A stretch of DNA of 9,855 nucleotides from Ruminococcus sp. CAG:254 (GTDB lineage Bacteria; Bacillota; Clostridia; Oscillospirales; Ruminococcaceae). The stretch covers positions 1 through 9,855 of the forward strand of contig HF997862.1 of the NCBI GenBank assembly GCA_000433635.1, written 5' to 3'. The position numbers and the translations under genes were made by a program. The notes beneath the pieces are model-generated. The model was not told the DNA's origin, searched no databases, and was given only the letters and a program-made list of their open reading frames with translations. Of this stretch, positions 6,085-9,855 are shown in pieces. Positions within the stretch are counted from its first letter, which is position 1; every line of letters begins with the position of its first letter.

Positions 6085-7182
6085 ATGACCACATCCAAGC
6101 ACCCACATTTGATTGACCTGAACGACTATCCGGTTTCCTGGTGGAAAGAAGTCGTAGACTTAGGCGAGAAAATCAAGAACAATCCGGAAGTGTATTCCGG
6201 TGCTTGCCACAACAAAATCATGGCAACCCTGTTCTATGAACCGTCTACCCGTACCCAGATGTCCTTCCAAACTGCTATGCTGCGGTTGGGCGGCCGTCTG
6301 ATCGGCTTCGACAATCCGGCAAATTCCTCTGTTTCCAAGGGCGAAACCCTGAAAGACACCACAAAGATTGTCAGCAACTATGCGGATATTCTCGTGATGC
6401 GGCATCCGGTTGCTGGTGCTGCAAAAGCAGCTGCTCTGTCGGCGGACTGTCCTGTCATCAATGCTGGCGACAGCGGACACCTGCACCCAACACAGACCCT
6501 GACCGACCTGCTCACCCTGAAATGTGAAAAGGGTCGTCTGGATCATTTGACCATTGGCCTTTGCGGCGATCTCATCAACGGCAGAACCGTACATTCCCTG
6601 ATTAAAGCAATGACCTGCTTCGAGGGCAACCAGTTCATTTTGATTTCCACACCGGAACTGAAACTGCCGTCTTATGTGAAAGATATTTTGACCGCCAGCG
6701 GCTGCCCGTTCCGGGAAGTGGCTTCTCTGGAAGAAGTATTGCCGGAACTGGATGTGCTCTATATGACCCGGATTCAGCAGGAACGGTTTGCAAGTCGGGA
6801 AGCATATCTGGCTCAGAAAGATACTTACATTTTGACTGTGAAGAAGCTCAAGGCTGCAAAGCCGGATATGATTATCCTGCATCCGCTGCCGAGAGTTGAT
6901 GAAATTGAAGTGGCTGTTGATGAAGACCCGAGAGCGATGTATTTCAATCAGGCATGGTATGGCATGTATGTCCGGATGGCTCTGATCATCACCATGCTGG
7001 ACTTGAATAAGAAGGACAACCCGACCATTCTGCTCCGTGGGACAACCGTTAAGGGTGCAGCTTGCAAGAACCCGAACTGCATTACCTGTTCGGAATCCTA
7101 TCTGCCGAAAAGCTTTCTGGAGCTGGGCAATGGTCTGCTGGAATGCGAATATTGTAACGAACGGCTGCTGTTAGAACGGTAA
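6085..7182 (+). CDS. pyrB: Aspartate carbamoyltransferase fused to a PyrI-like zinc module
   Basis: The enzyme joins carbamoyl phosphate to aspartate, the first committed step of pyrimidine synthesis, in the cytoplasm. Catalytic-chain motifs are present: PSTRT (53-57, carbamoyl phosphate), SKGETLKDT with Lys85, RHP (106-108), HPTQ (134-137) and HPLPR (266-270). The Lys85 loop marks aspartate rather than ornithine transcarbamoylase. At 365 residues it is about 55 longer than a usual catalytic chain (~305-310). The extra C-terminus carries CKNPNC (Cys327, Cys332) and CEYC (Cys354, Cys357), the C-x4-C / C-x21-C-x2-C pattern of the zinc domain of the regulatory chain PyrI (E. coli Cys109, 114, 138, 141). 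The nucleotide-binding half of PyrI is absent, and no pyrI gene lies nearby. GGAGG at 6071-6075, 9 nt before ATG, supports the start. A cysteine-peptidase gene follows 6 nt after the stop. Confidence 0.93.
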   Translation: MTTSKHPHLIDLNDYPVSWWKEVVDLGEKIKNNPEVYSGACHNKIMATLFYEPSTRTQMSFQTAMLRLGGRLIGFDNPANSSVSKGETLKDTTKIVSNYADILVMRHPVAGAAKAAALSADCPVINAGDSGHLHPTQTLTDLLTLKCEKGRLDHLTIGLCGDLINGRTVHSLIKAMTCFEGNQFILISTPELKLPSYVKDILTASGCPFREVASLEEVLPELDVLYMTRIQQERFASREAYLAQKDTYILTVKKLKAAKPDMIILHPLPRVDEIEVAVDEDPRAMYFNQAWYGMYVRMALIITMLDLNKKDNPTILLRGTTVKGAACKNPNCITCSESYLPKSFLELGNGLLECEYCNERLLLER

Positions 7183-7188
7183 GCCGCT

Positions 7189-7854
7189 GTGAAACGACAT
7201 CGACACCGCCGCAAAGCACCCCTGCTTTGCGGAACGGTGCTGTGTCTGTTCCTGTTTCTTATTTTGATGGGTCTGGGGCATTTTCATCAGAAACAAACAG
7301 GCATACAAACTCCAACGCCACCCGTTCTGGAAAATGTTGTATATTACGCACAAGGTGACCCGAAATGGAAGCAAGATGCTTTGGGGGATTCCGTGTATCA
7401 CATGGGGGATTCTGGTTGTCTGGTCACTTGTCTGGCGGCAGCTCTGCAAATGCAGAACATTCACCGAACAGCACTGGGCGACGACATCAACCCCAAAACA
7501 CTGAATCAGTTTTTCTCTGCACATCAGGTTTATGATGCGGAGGGTGATTTACAGTGGTATGCAATGGAAGATGCTTTGCAGGTATCCACGGTTTATCTGG
7601 AATCCGGCAATTTTTCTGTGGAAACGCTGGAAAATTTGTGGAAAGAAACCATCTACCCCATCGCCTGCGTATCTGGAAAACATGGAAATCTGCATTTTGT
7701 CCTACTGGTTGGACGGACAGAAGATGAAAATTGGTGCATGGATCCCATGCACACAGAACCGGAACTCGTGCCGCTCTCCCAATATGGAAACGACATCGCA
7801 TCCATCCGCTATCTGATAGAACCGTCTTCTTCGGAAAGCAAGGCTGCTGACTGA
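7189..7854 (+). CDS. Membrane-anchored C39-like cysteine peptidase family protein
   Basis: This 221-residue protein has a basic N-terminus (MKRHRHRRK) and one hydrophobic segment at ~10-31, acting as signal anchor or uncleaved signal, so the rest should lie outside the membrane. The outer part resembles the C39_2/papain-like fold: YYAQGDPKWKQD opens the domain, GDSGC gives a candidate nucleophile Cys77, LHFVLLVG gives His169, and CMDPM gives Asp185, in the right order for a Cys-His-Asp triad. Substrate is unknown; relatives are annotated as peptidases or as cell-wall-associated hydrolases. It begins with GTG six nt after the pyrB stop, in the same frame as pyrB, and lacks a clear ribosome-binding site, so translation is probably coupled to pyrB. 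The next Met lies inside the membrane segment, so GTG 7189 is the sensible start. Confidence 0.72.
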   Translation: MKRHRHRRKAPLLCGTVLCLFLFLILMGLGHFHQKQTGIQTPTPPVLENVVYYAQGDPKWKQDALGDSVYHMGDSGCLVTCLAAALQMQNIHRTALGDDINPKTLNQFFSAHQVYDAEGDLQWYAMEDALQVSTVYLESGNFSVETLENLWKETIYPIACVSGKHGNLHFVLLVGRTEDENWCMDPMHTEPELVPLSQYGNDIASIRYLIEPSSSESKAAD

Positions 7855-7881
7855 ACTTTTTCCCGTTTGTTTTTACATGAT

Positions 7882-7904
7882 ACAGAAAAATTTTTCTGTT
7901 TTTC
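7882..7904 (+). terminator. Terminator after the peptidase gene
   Basis: ACAGAAA (7882-7888) pairs with TTTCTGT (7893-7899) around an AATT loop and is followed by TTTT. The stem is A/T-rich but perfect and lies between the peptidase stop (7854) and the rplM promoter. The palindrome could work in either direction. Confidence 0.55.
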
Positions 7905-7917
7905 TGCGATTTTCCCC

Positions 7918-7946
7918 TTGACAAACGCTAAAAAATTTTGTATAAT
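7918..7946 (+). promoter_or_regulatory. Perfect-consensus promoter of the rplM-rpsI operon
   Basis: TTGACA (7918-7923) and TATAAT (7941-7946) both match the vegetative consensus exactly and are 17 nt apart. Start of transcription would be near 7953, leaving a ~130-nt leader before rplM. Such strength is expected for ribosomal-protein genes. Confidence 0.9.
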
Positions 7947-7952
7947 AAGTTT

Positions 7953-8052
7953 TGTACTGTCAGAGAGACCGGTGTGAGCTTGCGGAAGCCGGCGGTGCAG
8001 TCCAACCCAACTGCCCTCTGTCTCCCGATTCTGTTTTTTGTTGCAGAAACGG
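7953..8052 (+). promoter_or_regulatory. Structured 5' leader of rplM, possible L13 autoregulatory leader
   Basis: Between the promoter and the rplM ribosome-binding site the RNA can fold into a compact junction. CAGAG (7961-7965) pairs with CTCTG (8016-8020) and encloses two hairpins: CCG/CGG plus GCTT-GCGG-AAGC (7969-7992), and GCAGT/ACTGC with an 8-nt loop (7997-8014). A third stem, CCGATTCTG with CAGAAACGG (8025-8033 with 8044-8052, one A-A mismatch), follows. GAGAC (7965-7969) can instead pair with GTCTC (8020-8024), so alternative folds exist. Ribosomal-protein operons in Firmicutes often carry leaders bound by their own product, including L13; I infer that role from position and have not matched a known consensus. 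Confidence 0.5.
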
Positions 8053-8084
8053 ATTAAAGCATGAAAATATAGGAGGAATCTACT

Positions 8085-8513
8085 ATGGCAACAACGATGC
8101 CAAAAGCCGGTGAAGTAAGCCGCAAGTGGTATATCATTGACGCAGCAGGTAAGCCGCTGGGTCGTGTCGCTGCAAAGGCAGCTCACATTCTGCGTGGTAA
8201 GCATAAGCCAACATTTGCTCCGCACGTAGACTGTGGTGATTTTGTAATCGTAATTAACTGTGATCAGGCTGTCCTGACTGGTAAGAAGCTCGAACAGAAG
8301 TATTATTACCGTCACAGCGGCTGGATCGGTGGTCTGAAGCAGACCCAGTATAAGGTTATGATGGAAGAACGTTCTGACGAAGCAATGCAGATCGCCATCA
8401 AGGGTATGCTCCCGCACAATTCGCAGGGTGCTGCACAGCTGACTCGTCTTCGTACCTACAAGGGTGCAGAACACAAGCAGGCTGCACAGAAGCCAGAAGT
8501 TTGCGAATTTTAA
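8085..8513 (+). CDS. rplM: 50S ribosomal protein L13
   Basis: The 142-residue protein is a full-length bacterial L13 (usually ~142-147), an early-assembling protein of the large ribosomal subunit. Recognisable stretches are KWYIIDAAGKPLGRVA near the N-terminus, the HILRGKHKPTF region, and KGMLPHNSQG in the second half. AGGAGGA at 8071-8077 precedes the ATG by 7 nt. It is the first gene of the usual rplM-rpsI pair, separated from rpsI by 19 nt, and is driven by the consensus promoter and folded leader upstream. Codon use is strongly biased (CTG, CGT, AAG), as expected for a highly expressed gene. Confidence 0.98.
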   Translation: MATTMPKAGEVSRKWYIIDAAGKPLGRVAAKAAHILRGKHKPTFAPHVDCGDFVIVINCDQAVLTGKKLEQKYYYRHSGWIGGLKQTQYKVMMEERSDEAMQIAIKGMLPHNSQGAAQLTRLRTYKGAEHKQAAQKPEVCEF

Positions 8514-8532
8514 GGAAAGGAGTGTCTTTTAA

Positions 8533-8934
8533 ATGTACGAATCTAAGGTAAAATATTATTACGGTACCGGCAGAAGAAAGCACTCTGTTGCAAGAGTTCG
8601 TCTGTACCCGGGCAATGGCACAATCACCATCAACGGCAGAGGCATTGACGACTACTTTGGTCTGGATACTCTGAAGCTGATCGTTCGTCAGCCGCTCGCA
8701 CTGACTGAAAACCTGGAAAACATGGACGTTGTTTGCACCGTTGCTGGTGGCGGCGTTACTGGCCAGGCTGGTGCAATCCGTCACGGCGTTGCAAGAGCTC
8801 TGCTCGAATTCAATCCGGAACTTCGTCCGGTTCTGAAGAAGGCTGGCTTCCTGACTCGTGACCCGAGAATGAAGGAAAGAAAGAAGTACGGCTTGAAGGC
8901 TGCTCGTCGTGCTCCGCAGTTCTCCAAGAGATAA
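8533..8934 (+). CDS. rpsI: 30S ribosomal protein S9
   Basis: The 133-residue protein is S9 of the small subunit, whose C-terminal tail reaches the P-site tRNA. GTGRRKHSVARVRL near the N-terminus, the GGGVTGQAGAIRHGVARALL helix region, LTRDPRMKERKKYG and the C-terminal SKR are all typical, and the length is normal (~130). AAAGGAG (8516-8522) lies 10 nt before the ATG. It is the second and last gene of the rplM operon; two terminator-like hairpins follow within 130 nt. Confidence 0.98.
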   Translation: MYESKVKYYYGTGRRKHSVARVRLYPGNGTITINGRGIDDYFGLDTLKLIVRQPLALTENLENMDVVCTVAGGGVTGQAGAIRHGVARALLEFNPELRPVLKKAGFLTRDPRMKERKKYGLKAARRAPQFSKR

Positions 8935-8971
8935 TTTCCCTCCCGAAAGTCAACGTATTTTCGGTGGACTT

Positions 8972-9010
8972 CAAACAAACATGGGCTGTATGGTCTTTGT
9001 TTGGTCTTTT
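8972..9010 (+). terminator. First terminator-like hairpin after rpsI
   Basis: CAAACAAA (8972-8979) pairs with TTTGTTTG (8996-9003) over a 16-nt loop and is followed by GTCTTTTT. The stem is A/T-rich, so it is weaker than the second hairpin at 9027 and may act with it. Confidence 0.4.
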
Positions 9011-9026
9011 TCAAAAGATTATAAAG

Positions 9027-9060
9027 AATCCGCTTCGTAGCAATACGAGGCGGATTTTTT
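9027..9060 (+). terminator. Main rho-independent terminator of the rplM-rpsI operon
   Basis: AATCCGCTTCGT (9027-9038) pairs with ACGAGGCGGATT (9045-9056), a 12-bp stem with one T-G wobble and a 6-nt loop, and the stem runs straight into a run of six T. This is a classic intrinsic terminator. Confidence 0.9.
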
Positions 9061-9139
9061 GTTTTGTTCCTGCAAATTGTCAGCCAAATGCAACAAATTT
9101 ACAACACAAATCTTTCATGCAACTTATTTCCCTACAAGC

Positions 9140-9170
9140 AAAAAAATGGGAGTACACGAAGTGTACCCCC
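9140..9170 (-). terminator. Rho-independent terminator of the minus-strand dockerin gene
   Basis: Read on the minus strand, GGGGGTACAC (9170-9161) pairs with GTGTACTCCC (9157-9148) across a TTC loop, followed by A and seven T (9146-9140). The one imperfect pair is a G-U wobble on this strand but an A-C mismatch on the plus strand, so it is built for the minus-strand gene, whose stop codon lies 30 nt upstream. It may also give some termination on plus transcripts. Confidence 0.88.
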
Positions 9171-9199
9171 ACTTTTTATGGATTATAGCGTATCATTTT

Positions 9200-9855
9200 T
9201 TAGAAAAGTGCAGAAATGCCAGTCAATTCTTCCCATGTAGGTTGCATTCCACTTGCTTTCTGTGCATAGTACGTCAAAATATAAACCGCATCCTGAACGG
9301 TAATGATACCATCCTGATCCACATCAGCAAGTGCGAAAATGGCTTCATTTTCTTCTGGTGTTTCACCGAAGATTGGTTCTAATCCAGCTGCTCGCTTTGC
9401 GTAGTACGTCAGAACTGCAACTGCATCGGAAACATCTACGATACCATTTCCATCAACATCCCCATATATTCCCATTTCAATTGGTTCTGTTGTTGTAGTG
9501 TCTGGATTTTCCTCACTGGTTGTTGGAACTGTAGTTGTAGTTTCAGAAGTTGTTGTAGGGAATGTTGTGGTTGTGGTTTCGGTCGTTGTTAATTCTGTGG
9601 TAGTTGTGGTAGTCGATTCAGTTGTAGATGTTGTGGTTTCTTCGGTAGTCGTTGTAGTTGTTGGAACTGTGGTAGTTGTGGTAGTCGATTCAATTGTAGA
9701 TGTTGTAGTTTTTTCAGTAGTCGTTGTAGTTGCTGGAACTGTGGTAGTTGTAGTGGTCCATTCGGTTGTAGATGTTGTAGTTTTTTCAGTAGTAGTTGTA
9801 GTTGTTGGAATTGTGATAGTTGTGGTAGTCGATTCGGTTGTAGATGTTGTAGTTT
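9200..9855 (-). CDS. Cellulosomal protein, C-terminal part: Thr-rich linker plus dockerin
   Basis: The frame ends with TAA at 9202-9200 and stays open to the right edge, so the start and the N-terminal domain, presumably catalytic or binding, are outside the window. The 218 visible residues have two parts. The first 126 form a linker in which 79 residues are Thr by my count, with scattered Glu, Ser, Pro, Val and Lys; it is encoded by a 72-bp repeat. The last ~90 form a type I dockerin starting GIYGDVDGNG, with calcium loops DVDGNGIVDVSD and DVDQDGIITVQD and helices AVAVLTYYAKRAAG and AVYILTYYAQKASG. Both loops are intact. This implies a secreted protein bound to a cohesin scaffold, with a linker that may be O-glycosylated. 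The Met at 9475 is internal, not a start. Its own terminator follows at 9170-9140. Confidence 0.9.
   Translation of the reverse strand, partial: TTTSTTESTTTTITIPTTTTTTEKTTTSTTEWTTTTTTVPATTTTTEKTTTSTIESTTTTTTVPTTTTTTEETTTSTTESTTTTTTELTTTETTTTTFPTTTSETTTTVPTTSEENPDTTTTEPIEMGIYGDVDGNGIVDVSDAVAVLTYYAKRAAGLEPIFGETPEENEAIFALADVDQDGIITVQDAVYILTYYAQKASGMQPTWEELTGISALF
9590..9855 (-). repeat. 72-bp tandem repeat encoding the threonine linker
   Basis: The coding unit is 24 residues, roughly [VI]-P-T6-E-[KE]-TTT-S-T-[TI]-E-[SW]-T6. Matching landmarks (TGGAAC, TGGAAC, TGGAAT on the plus strand) occur at 9662, 9734 and 9806, exactly 72 bp apart, with a shortened, diverged unit to the left near 9590. The array continues beyond the right edge. 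Copies differ by single substitutions that keep the frame and mostly keep Thr. Confidence 0.88.

Noticed and set aside
7961..8024. T-box riboswitch upstream of rplM
   Set aside because: AGAGAG and GGTG words resemble stem I, but there is no specifier-loop arrangement of normal length, no GGGTGGNACCGCG antiterminator element and no terminator before the gene.
9473..9475. Met at 9475 as the start of a 91-residue dockerin-only protein
   Set aside because: The frame is open and clearly coding (Thr-rich linker) all the way to the right edge, and there is no ribosome-binding site before this Met.
9590..9855. CRISPR-like array from regularly spaced similar units
   Set aside because: Units are contiguous 72-bp coding repeats in one open frame with no distinct spacers.

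Overview
The window looks like chromosomal DNA from a cellulosome-forming, plant-fibre-degrading Firmicute, most likely Ruminococcus or a close relative in the Oscillospiraceae. The evidence is a secreted GH26 mannanase ending in a type I dockerin, a second dockerin protein with a very long threonine-rich linker, and housekeeping genes of Gram-positive type with GGAGG ribosome-binding sites and near-consensus TTGACA/TATAAT promoters. The species cannot be fixed by reading alone.

Layout: (i) 1-415 is AT-rich, carries two short minus-strand genes of unknown function (one runs off the left edge), and contains the promoter that fires rightward into the mannanase. (ii) 435-3281 is a two-gene mannan unit: a secreted CBM35-GH26-dockerin mannanase followed by a CE2-like SGNH acetylesterase that has no signal peptide. 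(iii) 3333-7854 is a metabolic run on the plus strand: promoter, asparagine synthetase (asnB), an HD-domain phosphohydrolase, an aspartate carbamoyltransferase carrying a fused PyrI-like zinc module, and a membrane-anchored C39-like cysteine peptidase. (iv) 7882-9060 is a terminator, a perfect-consensus promoter, a structured leader and the rplM-rpsI ribosomal-protein operon with its terminators. (v) 9140-9855 is the 3' part of a minus-strand dockerin gene with its own terminator; its 5' end lies outside the window.

How the genes fit together: the mannanase would be displayed on a cell-surface scaffold and cut mannan outside the cell, while the esterase would remove acetyl groups from imported oligosaccharides inside it. 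AsnB and aspartate carbamoyltransferase both consume aspartate, leading to asparagine and to pyrimidines respectively, with an HD phosphohydrolase between them. The right-edge protein is a second cellulosome component, but its dockerin sequence differs clearly from that of the mannanase.

I did not find a CRISPR array, insertion sequence, phage gene, tRNA or rRNA. The most noteworthy items are the PyrB-PyrI zinc-module fusion without the allosteric domain, the 72-bp repeat-encoded threonine linker, the secreted/cytoplasmic mannan pair, the small antisense-overlapping gene at the left edge, and the folded leader ahead of rplM.
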